64,000 nt of DNA from an uncultured Bacilli bacterium (GCA_934090795.1 CAKOJQ010000002.1:1-64000); one strand, 5' to 3'; positions 8,504-17,988 are shown, counted from the first letter of the stretch. Numbers and translations are program-made. The notes: generated by a model from the sequence alone, not told the origin.

Positions 8504-10285
8504 ATGCAATTCATTTATTTGATGGGTGTAGTTTTGATTTATTTATTTGTACTTATTGTTTCTTATTTTTCCAAGAGTCATTTAAAAACGAAAGAAAATA
8601 AATATTATTCAAGACTATTAATTATAAATTTTATAGGATTATTGCTTGAAATTATTTGTGCAATATTAGGAAATAAATTACCTGATGATGCAATTATTTG
8701 TCATTTTTTCACAAAATTATTTATGTGTTTTATGACATATTTTACACTTGTTATTACTGTGTATATTTATTCACTTTGTTTTGAAAAAAAAGAAGATATA
8801 TTTAATAAAATTAAGAATGTTACTTATATTGCTGGTGCTATATCTACCTTTATTATATTTGTTCTACCTATAAAAACAGGTAATGGTTTTGCAACAGGTT
8901 TAGCTTGTGATTATGTATATAATATAGGAACTATTGCAATAACAGCAAGTATAATAACTATATTTTGTCATATTAAAATTGTTAGAATTAAAAAAATATT
9001 ACCTTTTTTAGCGTTTACGTTATTTAATATAATTATAGTTTTTATTCAAAGAATTAATCCAACCGTTACACTTACAACTTCTATGGAAAGTATAGTTCTT
9101 TTTATAATGTATTTTACAATTGAAAATCCTGATTTGAAGATTATAGAAGAATTAACTAAAACACAAGCGATAACCGAATCATCTAATGCCGAAAAAAATA
9201 AATTTATTTTTAGTATTACTAATGATATTCAAGATAAAATAAATAAATTAGATAAATTATATTTGGAGATGAGTAAAAGTAATTCACTTGATGATATTAA
9301 GGAAGATTTAGCAAAATCTAAAAATATTATTGATACAGCTAGAAATAAAATAAGAAATACGATAGATGTTAGTTCAATTGATCTTAGAAATTTAAATGAA
9401 GTTAAAAATAAATATAATCCAAAATTATTATTTAATACTTTATATTATAGTTATCAAAATAAATTAGATAAAAATATAGATTTTAGAATTATTATGGAAG
9501 AAAATATTCCTAATGAATTGTATGGTGATTCAATTAAAATAAAACAAATTGTGTCTACTTTGCTTGGAAATTCTATTAAATATACTAAGGAAGGATTTAT
9601 AGAACTTAGAGTAAATAGTATTATTAAGGATAATGTTTGTAGATTATTAATAGTAGTTGAAGATAGTGGAATTGGTATTGATGTTTTTAAACAAAGAGAA
9701 ATATTAAATAATCATGAAGAACTAACTAATATTGAAATAAATAATAAAGATAATTTAGAATTGAATTTAAAGATTGTTAGAAAGATAATAAATATTATTG
9801 GTGGTACGTTTATTATTGAAAGTTCTTTAGATAAGGGTGCGAAAATAACTGTTACGTTAGATCAAGAAATAGTTGATAGTAATAAAGGATTAATTGAAAA
9901 TAAAATAGATAGTTATAAAAACTATTATAAAGATATTAAAAGTATTGGAATAATAACAGAAAATGATAAAAATGTAAAAGTAATAAAACAAGTTGGAAAG
10001 AAAAATAATTATAAAGTAGAATCATTTGATATGACTAAAACTTGTTTAGATAAAATAAGAGACGGAGAAGTATTTGATACAATTGTAATAGATGAAGATA
10101 TGGATAAAATAGATGCTAGGAGTTTTTTAGAAAAAGTAAGAAAAGTAGAAAGTTTTAAAGGAAAAGTTTTTGTTATAACGAAGAAGAAAAATATTCAATT
10201 AAAGAAAGAATTAAAAGATTATGGTTTTGATGCTATATTGATTGAGCCTTTAAATAAAAAAGATGTAGAGGTTAATTTTAAATAG
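8504..10285 (+). CDS. 7-TM pseudo-hybrid histidine kinase (receptor 1)
   Basis: A 594-aa protein with three parts. Residues 1-210 hold about seven hydrophobic segments. A helical linker and a GHKL ATPase-like domain follow, and the last 110 residues resemble a receiver. The N box (NSIKYTKEGF) and G1 box (VEDSGIGID) are intact. Two key sites are not. The H-box position reads FIFSITNDI, with Asn where the phosphorylated His should be, and the G2 glycine loop is replaced by LELNLKIV. The receiver keeps the central Asp (IVIDEDM) and Thr (VITKK), but the conserved Lys is Glu (IEPL). The ATG at 8504 lies 8 bp after AGAAGG. It probably senses a ligand in or at the membrane and signals without standard phosphotransfer; that is inference. 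Confidence 0.8.
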   Translation: MQFIYLMGVVLIYLFVLIVSYFSKSHLKTKENKYYSRLLIINFIGLLLEIICAILGNKLPDDAIICHFFTKLFMCFMTYFTLVITVYIYSLCFEKKEDIFNKIKNVTYIAGAISTFIIFVLPIKTGNGFATGLACDYVYNIGTIAITASIITIFCHIKIVRIKKILPFLAFTLFNIIIVFIQRINPTVTLTTSMESIVLFIMYFTIENPDLKIIEELTKTQAITESSNAEKNKFIFSITNDIQDKINKLDKLYLEMSKSNSLDDIKEDLAKSKNIIDTARNKIRNTIDVSSIDLRNLNEVKNKYNPKLLFNTLYYSYQNKLDKNIDFRIIMEENIPNELYGDSIKIKQIVSTLLGNSIKYTKEGFIELRVNSIIKDNVCRLLIVVEDSGIGIDVFKQREILNNHEELTNIEINNKDNLELNLKIVRKIINIIGGTFIIESSLDKGAKITVTLDQEIVDSNKGLIENKIDSYKNYYKDIKSIGIITENDKNVKVIKQVGKKNNYKVESFDMTKTCLDKIRDGEVFDTIVIDEDMDKIDARSFLEKVRKVESFKGKVFVITKKKNIQLKKELKDYGFDAILIEPLNKKDVEVNFK

Positions 10286-10357
10286 GTTATTATAAATGTG
10301 AACTATATGCAAATATATTTGATAATTATTTAATGACTTTTTTTATACACGGATATG

Positions 10358-10366
10358 TGTTACAAT
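10358..10366 (+). promoter_or_regulatory. Candidate extended -10 promoter for ligase 2
   Basis: TGTTACAAT is an extended -10 (TGn plus TACAAT) 25 bp before the start at 10392. It overlaps a small inverted repeat, ACAC-GGATAT-GTGT. No good -35 is visible, as is usual for extended -10 promoters. Confidence 0.4.
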
Positions 10367-10391
10367 GTATTTGTTATGTGGGGGGATTATA

Positions 10392-12281
10392 ATGAGGAAG
10401 GAAGATTTAATAGAATTAAAGAAAAAAATATTAGAGTTATCTAATGAAGAGAAAAAAGAAAGAGATATTTATTTAAGAAATATTGCTATAGGTAGAACAT
10501 TAGGTCCTGTTACAAATTATGCTTCAATAGATAAACCATGGCTTAAGTATTATTCTGAAGAAAATATTGGTAAATTAAGAGAAAATTGTACTGCTTATGA
10601 ATTTATGAAGAGGCATAATAGTGATAATTTAAGTAGTAATGCTTTAAATTATATGAGACATATTTTGAGTTATAATGAATTAATAGAGTATATTGATAAA
10701 GTTACTAAATCTCTTATTAAGTTAAATGTTAAATCAGGAGATGTTGTTACTTTAATAATGGCAAATATACCTGAAAATGTTTACTTGTTTTATGCACTAA
10801 ATAGACTAGGAGTACTAGTTAATACAATTGATCCAAGATTAAAAAATGATGAGATTTTAGATATTTTAAATAATAGTAATTCTAATTTAGTGTTTGCAAT
10901 AGATACTTTTATTAAAAATAAAGATATAAAAACCATTAAAGATAATTCTAATGTTAGAAACTTTATATTAGTAAATCCATTAGAAACAGTTAAAAATGAT
11001 AATATGTTTTTTAAAATAATTACTAAAGTTAAAAGTATTAAAGAGATTATTTCTAATAACGTATACATGTCTTGGGATGAATTTATAGATCTTGGTGATA
11101 ATATTGAAATTAAAAATCTTAATGTTTATGATGAAAACCAAGAAGCTATTATGGTAAGAACTGGTGGAACAACTGGAAAGCCTAAGTCTGTTGTTTTGAC
11201 AAATAAAAATTTAAATGAAATGGCAAATCAACATTTTTTAGGAGAATATAATTTTAATAAGAAAGATACTTTTCTTAATTTTTTACCACCTTTTATTGCT
11301 TATGGTATTTGTTGTGCTACACATATGCCTTTAGTGTTAGGTTTAGAAAATATTTTAATTCCTAAATTTGATGCAAAAGATTTTCCAAAATTAATGATGA
11401 AATATAAACCAAATGTAGTATTTGGTGGACCAATTTTATATGAAAAAATGATGAATAACAAAATGACTAAAGATACTGATTTAAGTAATTTAAATGTTCC
11501 TGTATCTGGTGGGGACACAATGAATTTAGAACTGGAAAAGAAAATAAATGAATACTTTAGAAAAAATGGTTGTTATTATCACATTGGACAAGGATATGGA
11601 ATGACTGAGGTTTCATCATCAGCATGTTATTCTAAAGAAAATGCATATACAGGTGGTAGTGTTGGAATACCTTTAATAAATAATTCTATCTCAATATTTG
11701 ATCCAAAAACAACAGAAGAAAAAGAAATAGGTGAAGTTGGAGAAATATGTATTAAAACTGAAACAGTGATGTCTAGATATCTAAATAATAATGATGAGTA
11801 TAATCTTGTAGTTAAACAGCATGAAGATGGAGAAATTTGGGTACATACTGGAGACTTGGGATATATGAATAAAGATGGTAATTTATTTGTTATTGGTAGA
11901 ATGAAAAGAATGATAGTTTCTAATGGTAATAAAATTTTTCCTTCAACAATGGAAAATATTATATGTCAAAATCCAAATGTTGAAGGATGTGTTGTGGTTG
12001 GTGTGCCACATGCTAAGTATAGAAATGTTCCAATTGCTCATATAATTTTAAAAAATAATAGTGTTAATAAAGAGACATTAATAAAAGAACTTAACAATGC
12101 CGTAAAAAAAGAATTACCTGATTATTATTTACCATTTGTTTATGTTTTTAGAGATAGTTATCCATTAACATCTATTAATAAAATTGATTATAAGGAGTTG
12201 GAAAAGGAGATGTATGATTTTAATAATAAAATTGTAGTTGTTAGTCAAAATAAAGGAAAAGTTTTAAAAAGGGGAAAATAA
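10392..12281 (+). CDS. AMP-forming acyl/aryl ligase (ligase 2 of the array)
   Basis: A 629-aa adenylate-forming enzyme. The phosphate loop is VRTGGTTGKPKSV, the A5 region GQGYGMTEVSSSA, the A7 Asp lies in WVHTGDLGYM, the hinge is IGRMKRMIVSNGNKIFP, and the terminal catalytic Lys is in TSINKIDYKELE. All core motifs of an acyl-CoA synthetase are therefore present. The first 30 residues (KEDLIELKKKILELSNEEKK) form a charged helix nearly identical to that of ligase 3. The ATG at 10392 follows GGGGGA at 8-9 bp and is preferred over an upstream in-frame start. The stop is 3 bp before receptor 2, so the two are translated as a pair. The substrate is unknown. Confidence 0.88.
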   Translation: MRKEDLIELKKKILELSNEEKKERDIYLRNIAIGRTLGPVTNYASIDKPWLKYYSEENIGKLRENCTAYEFMKRHNSDNLSSNALNYMRHILSYNELIEYIDKVTKSLIKLNVKSGDVVTLIMANIPENVYLFYALNRLGVLVNTIDPRLKNDEILDILNNSNSNLVFAIDTFIKNKDIKTIKDNSNVRNFILVNPLETVKNDNMFFKIITKVKSIKEIISNNVYMSWDEFIDLGDNIEIKNLNVYDENQEAIMVRTGGTTGKPKSVVLTNKNLNEMANQHFLGEYNFNKKDTFLNFLPPFIAYGICCATHMPLVLGLENILIPKFDAKDFPKLMMKYKPNVVFGGPILYEKMMNNKMTKDTDLSNLNVPVSGGDTMNLELEKKINEYFRKNGCYYHIGQGYGMTEVSSSACYSKENAYTGGSVGIPLINNSISIFDPKTTEEKEIGEVGEICIKTETVMSRYLNNNDEYNLVVKQHEDGEIWVHTGDLGYMNKDGNLFVIGRMKRMIVSNGNKIFPSTMENIICQNPNVEGCVVVGVPHAKYRNVPIAHIILKNNSVNKETLIKELNNAVKKELPDYYLPFVYVFRDSYPLTSINKIDYKELEKEMYDFNNKIVVVSQNKGKVLKRGK

Positions 12282-12284
12282 ATT

Positions 12285-14090
12285 ATGGAAAGTTTTATCA
12301 TTGCTGTTTGTTGTTTACTATTTATATTAGTAATTACAATTGTTTTTTATACTAAACAAAAAATAAAAAAACTTGAGAATGTAGCATTTTCTCGACTATT
12401 AATACTTAGTATATTAGGATTAATTTTACAAATTCTAAGTTATTTGTTAATAAAAAATTTTAGTGATTTTCATGATAGTTTTTATTATATAATTTTATTA
12501 AGATTTATTTTTTGTGATTATATTTTATGGGAAATATTTTTTGTTTATTATATTATAATTATATCATTTTCTTTAAATGATAAAGAAAATGAAAACAATA
12601 AAATAGTAAAATATTTGTTTTTAATTGGATTTTTAATATCATTTTTAATTTTAGTTTTACCAATATATATCACGAATATGAATGGGCTTTATTATCCAAC
12701 TGGAGCAGCAATGATATTTCTAATCTTAGGTGTAATTTATGGAATTTTTATTATATTTGTTTGTGTAATAAGAAATATTAAGCATATTATAAATATAAAA
12801 TATTTACCTTTGCTATTTTATATTGTTTTTGGCTCATTAGCTATAATGTGGCAAATTTCTAATCCAATGTTATTACTAGTTACTCCTATTGAATCTTATA
12901 TTTTATTTTTAATGTATTTTACGATAGAAAATCCTGACTTAAAGATGTTAGAAGAGGTAACAAAGATTAAAGAAATAACAGAGAAAACTAATGAAGATAA
13001 ATCATCATTTTTATATCATGTTACAGATGAAATGAATTTAGTATTAAATAATGTAAAAACTAAATTAAATAACATAAATAAAATGAATGATATTAGTGAA
13101 ATTAAACATAGTTTAAAAGAAATAGATGCAATAGTTGACAATAGTAAAAAAAGAGTAAATGCAACAATAAATATTTCAGAGATGGATTCTAAAGAATTAA
13201 AAGTAATAAATAATACTTATAATATAGTAAATTTATTAAATGGAATAGTAGCTTACAATAGAAATAAGATTAAGAAGAATATAGATTTTAGGCATGATGT
13301 AAGTAATACAATACCAGATATGTTATATGGTGATTCAATAAAAGTAAAACAAATTATAAATAGTGTCATAGATAATTCAATAAAAAATACTAGTGAAGGA
13401 TTTATAGAACTAAGAGTATCATGTATAGTAAAATATGATATATGTAGATTAATAATATCAGTAGAAGATTCAGGATCAGGAATAGATTTGGTAAAACAAA
13501 ATAAGATATTAAGTGATAATTCTGAATTAAATGTAAATGAAATAAAAGGAAAAGATGATTTAATAGTAAATTTAAAGATAGTAAACAAATTAATTAATAT
13601 GATAGGTGGAACATTATCAATTGAATCACTTAATAATAATGGAACAATAGTAAATATAACATTAGATCAAAAGATAGTACAAAGTGATGGAAGTACGTTA
13701 GATGAAAAATTAGATACATATAATAAATATATGAGTGATAAAAAAATTATAGGTATAATAAGTGAAAATAAAGATAATGTAAAAGTAATAAAACAAATTG
13801 GAAAGAAAAATAATTATAATGTAGAATCATTTGAAATGACTAAAACTTGTTTAGATAAAATAAGAGATGGGGAAGTATTTGACACAATTGTGATAGATGA
13901 AGATATGGATAAAATAGATGCTAGAAGTTTCTTAGATAAAGTAAGAAAAGTAGAGAGTTTTAAGGGAAAAGTATTTGTTATAACGAAGAAAAAGAGTATT
14001 CAGTTAAAGAAAGAATTAAAAGATTATGGCTTTGATGCTATATTAATTGAGCCTTTAAATAAAAAAGATGTAGAGGTTAATTTTAAATAA
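12285..14090 (+). CDS. 7-TM pseudo-hybrid histidine kinase (receptor 2)
   Basis: A 601-aa protein with about seven membrane helices (residues 1-205), a linker, a GHKL ATPase-like domain and a C-terminal receiver-like domain. The H-box aligns as FLYHVTDEM, with Asp at the phosphoacceptor position; the neighbouring His is three residues early. The N box (DNSIKNTSEGF) and G1 (VEDSGSGID) are present, and the G2 loop is missing (DLIVNLKIV). The receiver keeps IVIDEDM but has IEPL where Lys is expected. The ribosome site AGGGGAAAA sits in the end of the ligase 2 gene, so the pair is coupled. From residue 208 onward it is identical to receptor 3, while the membrane part is different. Confidence 0.8.
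   Translation: MESFIIAVCCLLFILVITIVFYTKQKIKKLENVAFSRLLILSILGLILQILSYLLIKNFSDFHDSFYYIILLRFIFCDYILWEIFFVYYIIIISFSLNDKENENNKIVKYLFLIGFLISFLILVLPIYITNMNGLYYPTGAAMIFLILGVIYGIFIIFVCVIRNIKHIINIKYLPLLFYIVFGSLAIMWQISNPMLLLVTPIESYILFLMYFTIENPDLKMLEEVTKIKEITEKTNEDKSSFLYHVTDEMNLVLNNVKTKLNNINKMNDISEIKHSLKEIDAIVDNSKKRVNATINISEMDSKELKVINNTYNIVNLLNGIVAYNRNKIKKNIDFRHDVSNTIPDMLYGDSIKVKQIINSVIDNSIKNTSEGFIELRVSCIVKYDICRLIISVEDSGSGIDLVKQNKILSDNSELNVNEIKGKDDLIVNLKIVNKLINMIGGTLSIESLNNNGTIVNITLDQKIVQSDGSTLDEKLDTYNKYMSDKKIIGIISENKDNVKVIKQIGKKNNYNVESFEMTKTCLDKIRDGEVFDTIVIDEDMDKIDARSFLDKVRKVESFKGKVFVITKKKSIQLKKELKDYGFDAILIEPLNKKDVEVNFK
12906..14090 (+). repeat. Long repeat, copy 1: shared 3' half of receptors 2 and 3
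   Basis: This 1,185-bp stretch matches 16683-17867 with a single difference that I could find by eye (C at 12938, T at 16715). It covers the linker, ATPase-like and receiver-like domains and stops exactly at the stop codon. The pattern suggests recent duplication or gene conversion confined to the signalling half. Confidence 0.92.
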
Positions 14091-14154
14091 AAATAATTAA
14101 TAGATATGAATATAATAGGTGTTAATTTTATGTAATTTTGGGGGAATTATAAAA

Positions 14155-16011
14155 ATGAAAAAAGAGGATTTAATAGAGTTAAAGAAAAAAATAATAGAAT
14201 TATCTAATAAAGAAAAAAAAGAAAGAGATATTTATTTAAGAGATATTGCTACTGATAAAATTTTAGGACCACAACTTGGATATCCTGAAATTGATAAACC
14301 ATGGTTGCAATATTATGATTTAAATAAAAGCATAAATCATATAGATATGACTGTATATGAATCATTAGTTTATCATAATCAAAATCATTTAAGTGAAGAA
14401 GCAATAGAATATTTTGGTGCAAAAATTTCATATAAAAAATTATTTAACATGATAGAATCTGTTGCTAAATCTTTCAAATATAATGGAGTAAAAAAAGGAG
14501 ATTTTGTTACAATTTGTTCTCCTGGTATTCCTGAAACGGTTTATAGTTTTTATGCACTATCTAAGCTTGGAGCAGTTGCTAATATGGTTGCACCATATTT
14601 TGATAAGCAAGACTTTGTAGATAGAATTTCTGATTGTAATAGTAAAATATTAATTGTGATGGATAGTTTTTATGATGAAATAAAAGAGGCTGTTAATAAA
14701 TCAATTATAGAAAAAATTATTATAGTTCCTACTTTAAATTCATCACCTTTAGGTTTAATTGGTAAAAGAGTTAAAGTAAATAAGAATAATAATGAAGTTT
14801 TATGGAATAATTTTCTAAATGAAGGTAAAAAAATAGAAGATTTAGAAATAGTTTCATATGAAAAAGATCTACCTTTAGTAATGGTATATTCTAGTGGTAC
14901 TACGGGTTCTTCAAAGGGAATTCTTTTAACTAATGATAGTTTTCAAAATTCAGTAAGTGCTTATTTTAATTCGGGTTTAGATATTCATAGAAATCAAAAA
15001 TTTTATCAAATTATACCAACATGGTATTCTACGGGGATTAGCACATCAGTACATTTACCACTTAATTGTGGCGCTACTGTTTTTATGGATCCTAGATTTG
15101 AAAGGAAAATTTTTATTAAAAATGTTTTAAAGGCAAGGCCTAATTATGCGGTTGCACCTACAAGTATGTATGAAGGATTTCTTGATAATCCTTGTTTGAA
15201 AAAACATGATCTATCTTATTTTACTAATGCATTTGAAGGTGGAGAGCCTCTTAGTGAAGAATTAGCAACTAGAATTAATAATGTATTTGAGGAACATAAC
15301 AATAATTCTAGTATTAAAGTAGGATATGGACAATGTGAGTGTGGGGCAACAATAACAACGCAAAATAATTTAACTGATCATTGCAATGGCTCTGTTGGTG
15401 TTCCGTTACCAGGAATTAATATTCGAATTTGTGATGATAATATGAATTCATTACTATTTGGTGAAAGGGGACAAATTCTAGTTGATACTAAATCTAGCAT
15501 GATTGGTTATTTTGCAAATAGAGAAGAAACAGATAAATATTTTTATATAGATGAAAATGGGCATAAATGGAATTGTACTGGTGATATCGGCTATATTGAT
15601 GCAAAAGGAAATTTATTTGTTCAAGGTCGTGCATCAGACTACACTATTGTAAATGGTGAGAAATTTTATAATTTTGATATTGAAAATATTATTAAACAAG
15701 TTGATGGTGTAAAATTATGTGATGTTTTACATAGAAATATTAATGATAAGCAAGAATTTGTTGTACATTTGATTTTAGAAGACAATTTAGAAAATACCAA
15801 TCATTATGATATTTTTAAAAGAATTCAAGATGCTGTTTATCAAGAAACACATAATTTGAATATGGTTCCTAATGTATTTAAAGTAAGAAGTGAATTTCCT
15901 TATGCTAAATCTGGAAAAAGAGATATAGGAAAAATGATGAACGAAACTGATGGTTTTTTAGAATTAAAGTTTGATGCTGCTAAAAATAAATATTTGCTAA
16001 AAAGAAAATAA
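14155..16011 (+). CDS. AMP-forming acyl/aryl ligase (ligase 3 of the array)
   Basis: A 618-aa adenylate-forming enzyme with phosphate loop VYSSGTTGSSKGI, A5 region VGYGQCECGATITT, the A7 Asp in NCTGDIGYI, hinge VQGRASDYTIVNGEKFY and the terminal Lys in YAKSGKRDIG. A charged N-terminal helix (KEDLIELKKKIIELSN), followed by KERDIYLRDIA and DKPWLQYY, is shared with ligase 2, so these two are recent paralogs. The ATG at 14155 follows GGGGGAA at a proper distance, and an upstream in-frame TTG is rejected. Receptor 3 starts 59 bp downstream. A5 is distinctive (QCECGA in place of the usual TE), which may mean a different acid substrate. Confidence 0.86.
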   Translation: MKKEDLIELKKKIIELSNKEKKERDIYLRDIATDKILGPQLGYPEIDKPWLQYYDLNKSINHIDMTVYESLVYHNQNHLSEEAIEYFGAKISYKKLFNMIESVAKSFKYNGVKKGDFVTICSPGIPETVYSFYALSKLGAVANMVAPYFDKQDFVDRISDCNSKILIVMDSFYDEIKEAVNKSIIEKIIIVPTLNSSPLGLIGKRVKVNKNNNEVLWNNFLNEGKKIEDLEIVSYEKDLPLVMVYSSGTTGSSKGILLTNDSFQNSVSAYFNSGLDIHRNQKFYQIIPTWYSTGISTSVHLPLNCGATVFMDPRFERKIFIKNVLKARPNYAVAPTSMYEGFLDNPCLKKHDLSYFTNAFEGGEPLSEELATRINNVFEEHNNNSSIKVGYGQCECGATITTQNNLTDHCNGSVGVPLPGINIRICDDNMNSLLFGERGQILVDTKSSMIGYFANREETDKYFYIDENGHKWNCTGDIGYIDAKGNLFVQGRASDYTIVNGEKFYNFDIENIIKQVDGVKLCDVLHRNINDKQEFVVHLILEDNLENTNHYDIFKRIQDAVYQETHNLNMVPNVFKVRSEFPYAKSGKRDIGKMMNETDGFLELKFDAAKNKYLLKRK

Positions 16012-16070
16012 GTTTTATTAATAGAAATTTATTTTCTTTTTTGTTATTATTAAAATGGTGAAAGTAGATT

Positions 16071-17867
16071 ATGACAAATAAAACATTATTAATAATTTTT
16101 AGTTTAATATATATGTTTGGATTAAATTTTTTATATTTTTCTAAAACAAGATTGAAAAATAAAGAAAATAAAGTATATAAAATAATGCTTATAGTTAACA
16201 TTATAGGTTTGATTTTACAATTATTATGTGATTATGTGTCTTTTAAATATGATATTGTTCCTAAAATAATATCTACAATAATTTATAAGTCGTATTTAGT
16301 TTACTTTATTGTATTTGTAAATTTAATGTTACTCTATTTAATAATTTTAGTGTTTAATAAATATGAAAGATTATTAATTAAGTGTGATACTGTAATAACT
16401 TTTATTGAATCATGGATTGTTTGTATGGCACCATATAGTTTATATAGAAATGTTAAAACTAAAACGTATTATACATATGGTTTAGCTATTAACATATCAT
16501 TTATATTTTCAGCTATTGTTTGTATATTTATGTTTGTTGTATTAATTGTGAATCATAAGAAAATATCCAAAACTAAGAGTATTCCAATATATTTATTAAT
16601 TTTTTCAGGTCTTATTTCTGCTGCTATCCAACATACTTATCCTGATATTCTAATAATAACTTCTATGGAAAGTTGTATTTGTTTTTTAATGTATTTTACG
16701 ATAGAAAATCCTGATTTAAAGATGTTAGAAGAGGTAACAAAGATTAAAGAAATAACAGAGAAAACTAATGAAGATAAATCATCATTTTTATATCATGTTA
16801 CAGATGAAATGAATTTAGTATTAAATAATGTAAAAACTAAATTAAATAACATAAATAAAATGAATGATATTAGTGAAATTAAACATAGTTTAAAAGAAAT
16901 AGATGCAATAGTTGACAATAGTAAAAAAAGAGTAAATGCAACAATAAATATTTCAGAGATGGATTCTAAAGAATTAAAAGTAATAAATAATACTTATAAT
17001 ATAGTAAATTTATTAAATGGAATAGTAGCTTACAATAGAAATAAGATTAAGAAGAATATAGATTTTAGGCATGATGTAAGTAATACAATACCAGATATGT
17101 TATATGGTGATTCAATAAAAGTAAAACAAATTATAAATAGTGTCATAGATAATTCAATAAAAAATACTAGTGAAGGATTTATAGAACTAAGAGTATCATG
17201 TATAGTAAAATATGATATATGTAGATTAATAATATCAGTAGAAGATTCAGGATCAGGAATAGATTTGGTAAAACAAAATAAGATATTAAGTGATAATTCT
17301 GAATTAAATGTAAATGAAATAAAAGGAAAAGATGATTTAATAGTAAATTTAAAGATAGTAAACAAATTAATTAATATGATAGGTGGAACATTATCAATTG
17401 AATCACTTAATAATAATGGAACAATAGTAAATATAACATTAGATCAAAAGATAGTACAAAGTGATGGAAGTACGTTAGATGAAAAATTAGATACATATAA
17501 TAAATATATGAGTGATAAAAAAATTATAGGTATAATAAGTGAAAATAAAGATAATGTAAAAGTAATAAAACAAATTGGAAAGAAAAATAATTATAATGTA
17601 GAATCATTTGAAATGACTAAAACTTGTTTAGATAAAATAAGAGATGGGGAAGTATTTGACACAATTGTGATAGATGAAGATATGGATAAAATAGATGCTA
17701 GAAGTTTCTTAGATAAAGTAAGAAAAGTAGAGAGTTTTAAGGGAAAAGTATTTGTTATAACGAAGAAAAAGAGTATTCAGTTAAAGAAAGAATTAAAAGA
17801 TTATGGCTTTGATGCTATATTAATTGAGCCTTTAAATAAAAAAGATGTAGAGGTTAATTTTAAATAA
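16071..17867 (+). CDS. 7-TM pseudo-hybrid histidine kinase (receptor 3)
   Basis: A 598-aa protein. Residues 1-205 contain about seven membrane segments with little resemblance to receptor 2 except the closing MYFTIENPDLK. Everything after that is identical to receptor 2: the Asp-substituted H-box, intact N and G1 boxes, missing G2 loop, and a receiver-like tail with Glu replacing the conserved Lys. The ribosome site is GGTGAAAG. Divergent sensor halves on one signalling half suggest that the receptors read different ligands into the same output. The gene is the last before spo0A, separated from it by a terminator. Confidence 0.8.
   Translation: MTNKTLLIIFSLIYMFGLNFLYFSKTRLKNKENKVYKIMLIVNIIGLILQLLCDYVSFKYDIVPKIISTIIYKSYLVYFIVFVNLMLLYLIILVFNKYERLLIKCDTVITFIESWIVCMAPYSLYRNVKTKTYYTYGLAINISFIFSAIVCIFMFVVLIVNHKKISKTKSIPIYLLIFSGLISAAIQHTYPDILIITSMESCICFLMYFTIENPDLKMLEEVTKIKEITEKTNEDKSSFLYHVTDEMNLVLNNVKTKLNNINKMNDISEIKHSLKEIDAIVDNSKKRVNATINISEMDSKELKVINNTYNIVNLLNGIVAYNRNKIKKNIDFRHDVSNTIPDMLYGDSIKVKQIINSVIDNSIKNTSEGFIELRVSCIVKYDICRLIISVEDSGSGIDLVKQNKILSDNSELNVNEIKGKDDLIVNLKIVNKLINMIGGTLSIESLNNNGTIVNITLDQKIVQSDGSTLDEKLDTYNKYMSDKKIIGIISENKDNVKVIKQIGKKNNYNVESFEMTKTCLDKIRDGEVFDTIVIDEDMDKIDARSFLDKVRKVESFKGKVFVITKKKSIQLKKELKDYGFDAILIEPLNKKDVEVNFK
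16683..17867 (+). repeat. Long repeat, copy 2: shared 3' half of receptors 2 and 3
   Basis: Direct repeat of 12906-14090, offset by 3,777 bp. It ends at the stop codon of receptor 3, after which the two loci diverge at once. Homologous recombination between the copies would remove ligase 3 and leave one chimeric receptor. Confidence 0.92.
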
Positions 17868-17874
17868 TTCGACA
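17868..17874 (-). promoter_or_regulatory. Candidate 0A box (Spo0A binding site)
   Basis: TTCGACA, that is TGTCGAA on the minus strand, matches the core Spo0A recognition sequence. It lies directly after the stop of receptor 3 and 115 bp before spo0A. A seven-base match occurs by chance, so this rests on position as much as sequence. Confidence 0.4.
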
Positions 17875-17883
17875 AAAGTTTAC

Positions 17884-17919
17884 ATATCTTGACAATAGTT
17901 GTCAGGATATTTTCTTTTT
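17884..17919 (+). terminator. Terminator of the ligase/receptor array
   Basis: A 12-bp stem (17884-17895 with 17899-17910, one T-G pair) closes on a 3-base loop TAG and is followed by TTTTCTTTTT. It isolates the array from spo0A. Confidence 0.75.
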
Positions 17920-17937
17920 ATTTGTCACATTTAAGTG

Positions 17938-17943
17938 TATAAT
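17938..17943 (+). promoter_or_regulatory. Candidate -10 element of spo0A
   Basis: A perfect TATAAT lies 46 bp before the spo0A start. No convincing -35 stands 16-18 bp upstream (the sequence is T-rich), so an activator or another sigma factor may be involved. Confidence 0.4.
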
Positions 17944-17988
17944 TAAATTATGTGGTATTTATATAATAAAAGATGAAAAGGAGAGAAA

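Noticed and set aside
13253..13588. 111-codon minus-strand frame, also found at 17030-17365
   Set aside because: It is the antisense shadow of the shared half of receptors 2 and 3, and its repetition only reflects the long repeat.
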